Translations under genes and position numbers: made by a program
Assembly: GCA_018813405.1 (NCBI GenBank)
Contig: JAHJBW010000004.1
Location: 1-21,490 of the forward strand
Reading direction: 5' to 3'
Length of the DNA stretch: 21,490 nt
DNA from: Candidatus Margulisiibacteriota bacterium
Lineage (GTDB): Bacteria; Margulisbacteria; WOR-1; XYC2-FULL-46-14; JAHJBW01
Shown here: one piece after another, positions 1 through 6,686 of the stretch
Layout of the letters: each line of letters starts with the position of its first letter
Position numbering within the stretch: position 1 is the stretch's first letter
The notes under the pieces: generated by a model
What the model saw: the letters and a program-made list of their open reading frames with translations, nothing else
The model's database searches: none
Told to the model about the DNA's origin: nothing

Positions 1-32
1 AAGGAAGCGTTCTACCACTGAACTAACCGCCC
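1..32 (-). tRNA. Partial tRNA gene, 5' half only (probably tRNA-Val)
   Basis: Read on the minus strand from 32, the sequence gives a seven-base acceptor strand (GGGCGGT), TA, a GTTC/GAAC D-stem with an AGTGGTA loop, and the first strand of an anticodon stem (CTTCC) followed by TT. The window ends just before the anticodon, so the isotype cannot be read. The GGGCGGT start and CTTCC stem resemble bacterial tRNA-Val, which is a guess from similarity. It is the third tRNA in a Gly-Cys-X cluster downstream of the sigma gene. Confidence 0.8.
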
Positions 33-43
33 ATTCTAGAAGG

Positions 44-57
44 TCCGCCTTCGGCGA
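44..57. repeat. Short palindrome 3' of tRNA-Cys
   Basis: CGCC-TTC-GGCG forms a tight hairpin (46-56) flanked by T/A, four bases from the 3' end of tRNA-Cys. It has the TCCGCC arm and the CTTCGG right half of the elements at 16882-16920 and 16936-16969, but no core. I read it as the minimal member of the tRNA-associated palindrome family. A simple processing or termination hairpin is the alternative. Confidence 0.5.
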
Positions 58-60
58 GAC

Positions 61-132
61 AGGCGCGGGGCGGAGTCGAACCGCCGTATTGCTGTTTTGC
101 AGACAGCTGCCTTACCACTTGGCTACCGCGCC
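61..132 (-). tRNA. tRNA-Cys (GCA)
   Basis: A full cloverleaf reads on the minus strand: acceptor GGCGCGG/CCGCGCC, D-arm GCC/GGC, anticodon stem GCTGT/ACAGC with loop CTGCAAA (anticodon GCA), and T-stem GGCGG/CCGCC with loop TTCGACT. The discriminator base is T. The CCA end is not encoded and must be added enzymatically. It lies 6 nt from tRNA-Gly and was probably made from the same precursor, which may also carry the flagellar sigma gene. Confidence 0.96.
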
Positions 133-138
133 ACAATA

Positions 139-211
139 AGCGGGAGACGGGGCTCGAACCCGCGACCTTCTGCTTGGGAAGCAGAAGCTCTACCAACTGA
201 GCTACTCCCGC
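139..211 (-). tRNA. tRNA-Gly (CCC)
   Basis: The cloverleaf has acceptor GCGGGAG/CTCCCGC, D-stem GCTC/GAGC, anticodon stem TCTGC/GCAGA with loop TTCCCAA (anticodon CCC), and a T-arm with TTCGAGC. CCA is not encoded. Its first ten bases are also the last codons and the TAG stop of the upstream sigma gene, so coding and tRNA sequence share bases 202-211. Confidence 0.96.
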
Positions 212-804
212 ATTTCTCCCTGGTCTTCCGGGACCATGGCCTTTTTCAGTTTCAGGGTAGCTTCTTTGCTTATACGGCTGACCTGTGACTCAGAAAGGCC
301 TATTTCTTTGCCTATCTCTTTGAAGGTTTTATCCTGTTTATAGTAGTTTTCAACAACATATCTTTCTTTTTCGTCAAGCTTTTCAAGCGCGGTGTCCACG
401 TGCATTATCTCGTCGACCGTGTTGTGCACCACTGCCTCGCGGTTAAAGGCCAGGTATACGTGGGCCGCGGAATTGATCCATTCGTGCATGCCGGATACCG
501 TGTCCATCTTTTTTTTGCGCAGGTAATCCTGCATGGCGCCCTTGAGGCGGAAGTTAACGTAAGACCACAGCTCTCCCCGGCGGGGATCCCAGTTCTTTAT
601 GGCTTCAACAAAGGCGATCCTGGCTTCGGATGCCAGGTCGTCGGCTTCGGACTTGGCGATGTGGCGGGGAAGGCTCCTTACATACCAGCTAACGGTCGAG
701 CTGATCTGGCTGTTGTACTTTTCCAGGACCTCGTCGGTCTTTTCCAGGAACTTATTGCGCATTACCCTTACTATCTGGTCTTCAATATCCTGTTTTCCGG
801 GCAT
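202..804 (-). CDS. fliA: FliA-position sigma-70 family factor lacking a clear sigma-3 domain
   Basis: This 200-residue sigma factor would direct RNA polymerase to late flagellar or motility promoters, judging by its place at the end of the flagellar operon after flhA, where fliA/sigD commonly sits. Residues about 25-98 form sigma region 2 (EADDLASEARIAFVEAI, then NWDPRRGELWSYVNFRLKGA). Residues 138-188 form region 4 with a helix-turn-helix (FKEIGKEIGLSESQVSRISK). Only about 38 residues join them, whereas FliA proteins are usually near 230-260 residues with a sigma-3 domain. GGAG precedes the ATG by 7 nt, which supports the start. The last residues (MRE) and the TAG stop lie inside tRNA-Gly. 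The sigma-70 assignment is firm; the FliA function is inferred from context. Confidence 0.8.
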   Translation of the reverse strand: MPGKQDIEDQIVRVMRNKFLEKTDEVLEKYNSQISSTVSWYVRSLPRHIAKSEADDLASEARIAFVEAIKNWDPRRGELWSYVNFRLKGAMQDYLRKKKMDTVSGMHEWINSAAHVYLAFNREAVVHNTVDEIMHVDTALEKLDEKERYVVENYYKQDKTFKEIGKEIGLSESQVSRISKEATLKLKKAMVPEDQGEMRE

Positions 805-806
805 TT

Positions 807-1013
807 TTATCTCCGTTTTTTAAAGTCCTGGTCCACCGCTTTGATCAATTCATTTTCAGACTCTTCCGGGTTCTTAAGATTTTTGGAAAACTTGCGAGCG
901 GTGTCCCTGGTGAACTTGAAAAAGCGCTGAATAACTGGATGCAAACCAGCAGGGGCAGTTGTAGTTGTGCCTCTGACTGTCCTGGGGGCTGTCCTGGATA
1001 CTTTTTTGCTCAC
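807..1013 (-). CDS. Small basic protein of unknown function in the flagellar operon
   Basis: A 68-residue reading frame with a GTG start fills the gap between flhA (42 nt upstream) and the sigma gene (2 nt downstream). It is rich in Lys, Arg and Thr, has no membrane segment, and has a probable helical stretch (about residues 26-66, PVIQRFFKFTRDTARKF) ending in KKRR. In many operons flhF and flhG occupy this position, but the protein is far too short and lacks a GTPase motif. I recognise no family. A small regulator of the adjacent sigma factor is only a position-based guess. No strong Shine-Dalgarno sequence precedes the GTG, so the start is uncertain. Confidence 0.5.
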   Translation of the reverse strand: MSKKVSRTAPRTVRGTTTTAPAGLHPVIQRFFKFTRDTARKFSKNLKNPEESENELIKAVDQDFKKRR

Positions 1014-1055
1014 AATGTCACTATTTTAGCAGGTTTTAGGCGGGTGTTCAACTTT

Positions 1056-3143
1056 TTAAGTTTCGGCGCTTATCATGCCGATGCTCTGGACCTTTACCTG
1101 CGGCACGATCTCGTTATAGGAAAGCACTGCCACATCGGGGAAGCTTCTCTCTATGAACCTTTTGAAATGCTGCCTTAATCTTGGCGAGCAGAGCAGTACA
1201 GGGGAAAGCTTCATGCGGTTAAAATTGCGGATGTTCCTTTGTATCTGCAAAAGTATGCGCTCGCCCATATTTGGGTCCACGGCCAGAAAAGACCCGTATT
1301 CCGACTGGTGTATGGCGCCGATCAGGTTCTCTTCCATGGCGGGATCCAGTGTCGCCACCGTTATTACTCCTTCTTTGTCTGTGTAGGATTCGCATATCTG
1401 CCTGGCCAGGGACTGTCTTACGTATTCCGTGAGCACATTAACATCCCTTGAAAGATGAGCATAATCCGCCAGCCTTTCCAGTATGGTCGACAGGTCGCGG
1501 ATGGAAACCCGCTCCCTTACCAAAAGCTGCAAAACCTTGTGGACCTGGCCTAAAGAAAGCATGTCGGGAACAAGCTCCCTGACAATGGCGGCGTTGGAGT
1601 TTTTGACCAGCTCGATCAGGGATTGCACGTTCTGCCGGGTCATTATCTCGTCGGCAAAACGCTTAATTACCTCGGTAAAATGAGTTGAGATGGCTTCTAC
1701 TGGATCCATAAAATCGATGCCATTTTTCTGGAGCTCCTGCAAAAACTCGTCAGGGACCCAGACCACGGGATCGTTGTTTAAAGGATTCTTGGCCTCTATG
1801 CCGGTTATGCCTTTCTCTTTAAGCGCGGCCAGGGTCTTTTTGACCATGTGATGGCCAAGGTAGGCATCGCCGGTAGAAACTTTGGTGCCGCGGATGTTTA
1901 TGTCGTACTGGTTGGGAGGCAGGGAGAGGTCGTCCATTACGCGCACGCCAGGGATGACAAAGCCCAGCTCCTGGCCGATCTGATAGCGGATAAGGGTTAT
2001 CCTCTCAAGCAGGGCTCCTTTTTGTCCTGGATCGATAAGCGGAATAAGGTTCCTTCCCGCCTTCAGGGCCAGTGGATCAAGACCAAGTGTCCCCAAAATG
2101 CTTTCCGGCTTTTTTAAGGTCTCTTTGGCGGACATCTCTTCTGTGATAACGGCAGACTCATCCTTTTGCTGGCGCGTCTGAATCATAACTATGGCCACCA
2201 CTCCGCAGACCGCCGCCAGGAACAGGAATGGGATGGTGGGCAGGCCAGGCACCAGGGCAAAGACGCCCAGTATCATTGCAACAAAAGCAAAAGCGCGCGG
2301 CTGAGTGAATATCTGCGAGGCCACATCTGTGCCCAGGCTCATTTCTGAAGCCGATTTGGTGATGACCAGCCCTGCGGCTATGGAAATAATAAGGGCGGTA
2401 ACCTGGGCAATAAGCCCGGCGCCTACCGTCAGCAAGGCGTAGGTGGTAAGGGCGTCCATGATCCCCATGCCCCTTTGCAGCCAGCCGATCAAAATGCCGC
2501 CGACTATATTGATCAAGACTATTATTATGCCTGCGATGGAGTCGCCGCGGACGAATTTATTGGAACCGTCCATACTGCCGAAGAAAGTGGCTTCCCTTTC
2601 GATTTTCCTGCGCCTGGCGCGTGCTTCGTTGGCGTCTATCAGTCCCGCGTTAAGGTCGGCGTCAATGGACATTTGCTTTCCGGGCATGGCGTCCAGCGTA
2701 AAGCGGGCGGCCACTTCGGCCACTCGTTCAGATCCCTTGGTAATGACCAGGAATTGTACGATGGTGATTATGGCAAAGACGATTATGCCCACAATATAGT
2801 TGCCAGCCACCACGAAATTGCCAAACGCTTCGATCACCTGGCCGGCATAGCCCTGTACCAGCAAAAGCCTGGATGCCGCGATGTTGAGCGACAGCCTGTA
2901 AAGCGTTACTATCAATAGAACGGTCGGAAAGGCGGCGAATTCCAGCGGCTCTTTAAGGTACATTGCTACCAGCAGTACGATCAAGGAGAAAGCCAGGCTG
3001 ATCGTTATGAGAAGATCAAGCAAAAAAGCGGGCAGGGGGACTATGATAAGGGCAATGATCCCCACAATGATAATGCCCACCGCCATATCGTTGAGGCTGA
3101 AAAGGTTCCTTAAATTTTTTATTTCTATGTTTGGTAATGCCAT
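1056..3143 (-). CDS. flhA: Flagellar type III export gate protein FlhA
   Basis: FlhA is the large membrane subunit of the flagellar export gate. Its cytoplasmic ring docks chaperone-substrate complexes and couples the proton motive force to export. The 695 residues match the usual length. The N-terminal half (about 20-320) has a series of membrane helices and the FHIPEP-family signature around 147-167 (RFTLDAMPGKQMSIDAD). The C-terminal cytosolic domain runs from about 345 and retains the PGVRVMDD and RDLSTILERLADYA stretches. It lies downstream of flhB after a 95-nt gap. No Shine-Dalgarno sequence precedes the ATG; the upstream 40 nt are AT-rich degenerate repeats. Confidence 0.98.
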   Translation of the reverse strand: MALPNIEIKNLRNLFSLNDMAVGIIIVGIIALIIVPLPAFLLDLLITISLAFSLIVLLVAMYLKEPLEFAAFPTVLLIVTLYRLSLNIAASRLLLVQGYAGQVIEAFGNFVVAGNYIVGIIVFAIITIVQFLVITKGSERVAEVAARFTLDAMPGKQMSIDADLNAGLIDANEARARRRKIEREATFFGSMDGSNKFVRGDSIAGIIIVLINIVGGILIGWLQRGMGIMDALTTYALLTVGAGLIAQVTALIISIAAGLVITKSASEMSLGTDVASQIFTQPRAFAFVAMILGVFALVPGLPTIPFLFLAAVCGVVAIVMIQTRQQKDESAVITEEMSAKETLKKPESILGTLGLDPLALKAGRNLIPLIDPGQKGALLERITLIRYQIGQELGFVIPGVRVMDDLSLPPNQYDINIRGTKVSTGDAYLGHHMVKKTLAALKEKGITGIEAKNPLNNDPVVWVPDEFLQELQKNGIDFMDPVEAISTHFTEVIKRFADEIMTRQNVQSLIELVKNSNAAIVRELVPDMLSLGQVHKVLQLLVRERVSIRDLSTILERLADYAHLSRDVNVLTEYVRQSLARQICESYTDKEGVITVATLDPAMEENLIGAIHQSEYGSFLAVDPNMGERILLQIQRNIRNFNRMKLSPVLLCSPRLRQHFKRFIERSFPDVAVLSYNEIVPQVKVQSIGMISAET

Positions 3144-3200
3144 ATAATATAAAATCTTAAAAATTAAATCTTAAAACCTAAAACTTAAATCCTGATCAGG
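3144..3200. repeat. AT-rich degenerate tandem repeat between flhB and flhA
   Basis: On the minus strand the sequence before flhA repeats variants of TTTTAAGATTTA about three times (GATTTAAGTTTTAGG, GGTTTTAAGATTTAAT, TTTTTAAGATTTTA). It is preceded by a perfect 10-bp palindrome, CCTGATCAGG, at 3191-3200. It is the only sizeable non-coding gap inside the flagellar gene string. It could be an internal promoter region, a degenerate intergenic repeat, or both. I see no convincing -35/-10 pair with a usable leader. Confidence 0.5.
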
Positions 3201-3238
3201 GACGATCTTATTGATTCTACATTCATTAATTCAGGTCT

Positions 3239-4339
3239 TCAAGGCAAAGTTTTCGGCGGCTGCCGCCGGGCTTCCCTCTCCTTTTTCTTCTTGTAAACAT
3301 AGGCCAGCACTTCTGCCACGGCCTGATAAAGCTGTCTTGGCACTTCCCGGTTCAGCTTGGTGGTGCGGTAAATGGACCGGGCTAGCGGCTCGTTCTCGAC
3401 CACCGGCACATAATGCTCTTCGGCGATCCGGCGTATGTCTTGCGCTATAAGCCTTTCGCCCTTTGCCAGCAGAAGGGGCGCCTTCATCCTGGCCTGGTCA
3501 TATTTTAAGGCGACGGCAATATGGGTCGGGTTGGTCACTACCACGTCGGCCTGTGGAACGGCGGCCATCATCCTTTGCTGGGCCACCTGCCTTTGCATGT
3601 CGCGCATTCTTTGCTTGACCTGCGGGTCCCCCTCCAGACGCTTGTATTCTTCTTTAACTTCCTGCCGCGTCATCTTAAGCCCGCGCATATATTCCCAGCG
3701 GCGGTACAAATAATCAAGCACTGCCACCACCAGATAAAATATCCCAACTCGCATCGCGACCGTATACGCCATTGACCCACCCAGTACCAGCGCGTCAAAA
3801 GGCTGGCCGTCCATCAGTACTATCACATAGGGCAGGTCGTCCCGTATCACTATCCAGCCGATGTAGAACACTATCAATATTTTCAGTATGGACTTGAACG
3901 TTTCCACCAGGCCCTGCAAAGAGAACATCTTTTTGAGGCCGGAAAGCGGGCTTAACCTTTCAAGTTTTGGTGAAAGCGGGTCGGCGCTCATAACAAAACC
4001 GGTCTGCATGGCCTCGGCAACTAGCGCCGCCACAAAGGTCACCGCGAAGATAGGCGCCAGCGTAAAGGCCATGGCCCTGAGCCCCATTACCAGCAGGTAG
4101 GCCACGAATGAAAGAGAGAACTCGTTGGCAACATAGGGGATCTGGGCAAAAATACCGGCTGCCATGTCAAAGAGCTGCTGCCACATGAACGCCCCCATGT
4201 ACCTGAAGAGGAAATATGAAAGCAAAAGCAGGACGGCAGTGGTTATCTCGCGGCTTTTGGCTACCTGTCCCTTTTCTCTTGCCTCTCGCAACCGATGAGG
4301 CGTTGGCTCCTCGGTACGTTCTCCGCCTTCTTCACCCAT
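3239..4339 (-). CDS. flhB: Flagellar export switch protein FlhB
   Basis: FlhB sets export substrate specificity, switching from rod/hook to filament proteins. The 366 residues begin with the typical EEPTPHRLREAREKGQVAKS motif. Four hydrophobic segments follow at about 33-65, 78-112, 147-168 and 185-212. The cytoplasmic domain carries the self-cleavage site NPTH at 270-273, with cleavage expected between Asn270 and Pro271, and a conserved downstream region (PLARSIYRTTKLNREVP). The length is normal. AGGAG lies about 10 nt before the ATG and fliR ends 17 nt upstream. Its partner in switching, the FliK-like protein, is encoded in the same operon. Confidence 0.98.
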   Translation of the reverse strand: MGEEGGERTEEPTPHRLREAREKGQVAKSREITTAVLLLLSYFLFRYMGAFMWQQLFDMAAGIFAQIPYVANEFSLSFVAYLLVMGLRAMAFTLAPIFAVTFVAALVAEAMQTGFVMSADPLSPKLERLSPLSGLKKMFSLQGLVETFKSILKILIVFYIGWIVIRDDLPYVIVLMDGQPFDALVLGGSMAYTVAMRVGIFYLVVAVLDYLYRRWEYMRGLKMTRQEVKEEYKRLEGDPQVKQRMRDMQRQVAQQRMMAAVPQADVVVTNPTHIAVALKYDQARMKAPLLLAKGERLIAQDIRRIAEEHYVPVVENEPLARSIYRTTKLNREVPRQLYQAVAEVLAYVYKKKKEREARRQPPKTLP

Positions 4340-4356
4340 TGGACACTTCTCCTATC

Positions 4357-5133
4357 CTATTGTATGGCTACCAGCAGCTTGAGCAGCTCTTCTCCAAGTA
4401 TACCCAGCATGTTGGCAATGTGTTTGACCAGCAATGGAACTGTTAGCAGTATTCCTATCAGGCCCAGGGTGGGCCGGACCTGGAAGCTTAACATAAAGAC
4501 GTTAACCTGCGGTGCCACACGGCTTACAATGCCGAAAACAAAGCTGGCCATTATGAACAATATCAAAAGGGTAGGCGCGGAAAGCATAAAACCTACCGCA
4601 AAAAGCTTTGACCCCAGCGTTATTATCTGCAGTACCAGCGCCCCGTTCCCGAAATTGGCGAGCTGGCCGGCCGGTATCATGTTGAAGCTTTTATAAACTC
4701 CCGCAAGCACCATGTGATGGCCGTTGATGATCAGAAACATGGTTATCATGGTAAAGAAGAAAAGCCGGCCGACAATGGATATCTGGCTTCCAAAGATCGG
4801 GTCAAAGGACTGGGCTACGGAAAGCCCCATCTGAAGGTCAATTATCTCGCCCGCCGCCTGGACAGAAACGAAGATCAGGTTGGCTATAAGTCCTATAAGC
4901 AGGCCGATGGTGAACTCGGAAGCCAGCACCAGTAAAAGAGACACGGTGGTTGTGGGCAGGGCGCTCGAAACAGGCACCACAAACCACATCACTGCCGCGG
5001 TCCAGACGCTCAGGGCGACTTTGGCAGGGGTGGGGAAGGAGCGCGACGAAAAGACGGGCGTTTGCACCATAATGCCGCCGATCCTGGTGACTATCAAAAG
5101 GAATACGCTTAATTGCGCAAGTGAAATTATCAT
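4357..5133 (-). CDS. fliR: Flagellar export gate protein FliR
   Basis: FliR forms the export-gate core with FliP and FliQ in the basal body membrane. The 258-residue protein has six or so hydrophobic segments and family stretches such as RIGGIMVQTPVFSSRSFP near the N-terminus and FILSAP-like sequence (GFMLSAPTLLILFIMAS) near 180. Its ATG begins 1 nt after the fliQ stop with no independent Shine-Dalgarno sequence, so its translation is probably coupled to fliQ. The order fliP-fliQ-fliR-flhB-flhA is the classical one. Confidence 0.97.
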   Translation of the reverse strand: MIISLAQLSVFLLIVTRIGGIMVQTPVFSSRSFPTPAKVALSVWTAAVMWFVVPVSSALPTTTVSLLLVLASEFTIGLLIGLIANLIFVSVQAAGEIIDLQMGLSVAQSFDPIFGSQISIVGRLFFFTMITMFLIINGHHMVLAGVYKSFNMIPAGQLANFGNGALVLQIITLGSKLFAVGFMLSAPTLLILFIMASFVFGIVSRVAPQVNVFMLSFQVRPTLGLIGILLTVPLLVKHIANMLGILGEELLKLLVAIQ

Positions 5134-5134
5134 G

Positions 5135-5404
5135 CTAACGCACCATGGCCGGAATATTGGACCAGAGAGAAGTGGTAAAATCCACTACGATGGAGATCAT
5201 CCAGGGAGAGGTGAAAGCCAGCATAAACAATACTGCTATGACCTTTGGGACAAAGGTAAGGGTCTGTTCCTGTATCTGCGTGACCGCCTGGAATATGCTG
5301 ATGACCAGGCCTACCACGAGGCCGACACCCACTACCGGCATTGATACCAGCAGCAGGGTCATAACACCCTGATAGATGACCTGTACTACAAAATCTTGCG
5401 TCAT
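5135..5404 (-). CDS. fliQ: Flagellar export gate protein FliQ
   Basis: This 89-residue protein with two membrane helices (about 14-40 and 53-78) matches FliQ in length and pattern. The central VGLVISIFQAVTQIQEQTL loop is the hallmark of the family. In the gate complex four FliQ copies wrap the FliP5-FliR1 core. The start overlaps the fliP stop by 4 nt (ATGA), indicating translational coupling. fliR follows after 1 nt. Confidence 0.97.
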   Translation of the reverse strand: MTQDFVVQVIYQGVMTLLLVSMPVVGVGLVVGLVISIFQAVTQIQEQTLTFVPKVIAVLFMLAFTSPWMISIVVDFTTSLWSNIPAMVR

Positions 5405-6072
5405 TGTCTAAAACTCATCAATACCCCCCGGGTTATAAGGTTCCAGCCGTCGACCAGCACAAAGAGCAATATCTTGAACGGCAGGGATACCATGACGGGG
5501 GACAGCATGAACATGCCCAGCGAAAGCAGTATGTTGGCAACGGTAAGGTCGATTATTATGAACGGAATGAAAAGCAAGAAACCTATTTGAAAGCCGGTCT
5601 TAAGCTCGGAGATCATGTAAGAAGGTATGACCACAAAAATGGGGACATCGTCGGCTGTTTTAGGGACCTCGATCCTGGCGAACTGCACAAAAAGCGCCAG
5701 GTCCTTTTCCCTGGTCTGTTTGAGCATGAACTTTTTGAGCGGGTCCATGCCTTTTTCAAAGGCCTGGGTCATGCTTATCTTGCCCTGGTTGTAAGGTTTT
5801 ACCGCGGCATCGTTTATCTCGTTCCACACGGGGGTCATTACGAACACTGTCATGAAAAGGGCAATGCTTATTACCACGGGGGAGGGAGGGATGTTGGCAG
5901 TGCCAATAGCTGTCCTTAACATTGACAGTACGATAATTATTCTCAGGAAGCTGGTGACCGACATTAAAAAGAAAGGGACCAGGGAAATTACCGCCAGCGA
6001 AAGTATAAGCTGTACGCTTTGCGAAAATTGCGGCGCGTTCAAAAGTTGAGCGACATCCAGTTGTCCCGGCAT
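5401..6072 (-). CDS. fliP: Flagellar export gate protein FliP
   Basis: FliP forms the pentameric core of the export gate. The 223 residues show the family pattern: TSFLRIIIVLSMLRTAIGT (about 40-58), PPSPVVISIALFMTVFVM, a periplasmic loop, then FQIGFLLFIPFIIIDLTVA near 160-180. The protein starts with a short, rather soluble segment (MPGQLDVAQLLNAP) instead of the cleavable signal peptide many FliP proteins have. The hydrophobic region at 20-40 may serve as the first membrane helix. The ATG follows directly on the fliO stop codon. Confidence 0.97.
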   Translation of the reverse strand: MPGQLDVAQLLNAPQFSQSVQLILSLAVISLVPFFLMSVTSFLRIIIVLSMLRTAIGTANIPPSPVVISIALFMTVFVMTPVWNEINDAAVKPYNQGKISMTQAFEKGMDPLKKFMLKQTREKDLALFVQFARIEVPKTADDVPIFVVIPSYMISELKTGFQIGFLLFIPFIIIDLTVANILLSLGMFMLSPVMVSLPFKILLFVLVDGWNLITRGVLMSFRQ

Positions 6073-6399
6073 TTATTTTTTTTCTCCTTCTTCAAAGCTG
6101 TCCAGTTTAACGATGTCCTTATTGCTTACCACGACCAGGTATTCTTTTCCCCTGGCCTTAAGAAGATAGGCGGTGACATGAGGTTCCAGGCCTATTCTTT
6201 CCAGCACTTCCATGAACTTGCCTTTGGGCGTTACCTGCAGCCTGGGAAGCAGGTATTTCGAGGCCAGGTATATAAGCCCCAGCACAATGATAAGGGAAAA
6301 GATCACCTGCATGACGTAGCCAAAAGTAATAATAGGCGCGGTTTGCAGGGACAGCGGTTCAAATGTCTTTGATGCGGCCGATTGTACGAGATCGTTCAT
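6073..6399 (-). CDS. fliO: Flagellar biosynthesis protein FliO
   Basis: FliO is a small membrane protein that helps FliP assemble. The 108 residues contain one membrane helix (about 24-48, VMQVIFSLIIVLGLIYLASK) followed by a cytosolic domain with the FliO-type pattern (LEVLERIGLEP-like, then YLVVVSNKDIVKLDSF). It lies between fliN and fliP as in other flagellar operons. The start overlaps the fliN stop by 4 nt (ATGA). Sequence conservation of this family is weak, so context carries much of the call. Confidence 0.9.
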   Translation of the reverse strand: MNDLVQSAASKTFEPLSLQTAPIITFGYVMQVIFSLIIVLGLIYLASKYLLPRLQVTPKGKFMEVLERIGLEPHVTAYLLKARGKEYLVVVSNKDIVKLDSFEEGEKK

Positions 6400-6686
6400 T
6401 TTATGTTTACGCCGGTTATCCTTATGCCATATGAGTCGTCTATAGCCACCACTTCACCCTGGGCTACCAGTTGTCCTCCCACTTTTATGTCCAGCGGTTC
6501 TCCCGCCAGCCGGTCCAGTTCTATGATCGAGCCCTCTTGCAGGTCCAATATCTCGCGCAGGGAAAGCTTTGTCCTGCCCAGTTCGGCAACGACCTCTACA
6601 GGTATTTCAGATATGGTCTTTTCGCCAAGATGGGCCCCTTTTGCTTCGGTAGATATCTCGGGGAAGTGCACTTTTTTAACGTCCAT
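6396..6686 (-). CDS. fliN: Flagellar motor switch protein FliN
   Basis: This 96-residue single-domain SpoA protein forms the lower part of the C-ring with FliM. The SpoA core spans about 28-95: IPVEVVAELGRTKLSLREIL, EGSIIELDRLAGEPLDIKVGG and VAIDDSYGIRITGV. It lacks the CheC-like phosphatase domain of the FliY variant found at this position in Bacillus. The ATG overlaps the fliM stop (TAATG), with AGGAG inside the end of fliM. Confidence 0.97.
   Translation of the reverse strand: MDVKKVHFPEISTEAKGAHLGEKTISEIPVEVVAELGRTKLSLREILDLQEGSIIELDRLAGEPLDIKVGGQLVAQGEVVAIDDSYGIRITGVNIK

Noticed and set aside
97..288. Plus-strand open frame across tRNA-Cys and tRNA-Gly (SNPRPSAWEAEALPTELL)
   Set aside because: This peptide is the familiar antisense translation of a tRNA-Gly gene. 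The frame covers two tRNA genes and the end of the sigma gene.
400..930. Long plus-strand open frame of 176 codons
   Set aside because: It is the antisense of the sigma factor, which has clear sigma-2 and sigma-4 motifs. The plus-strand product resembles nothing.
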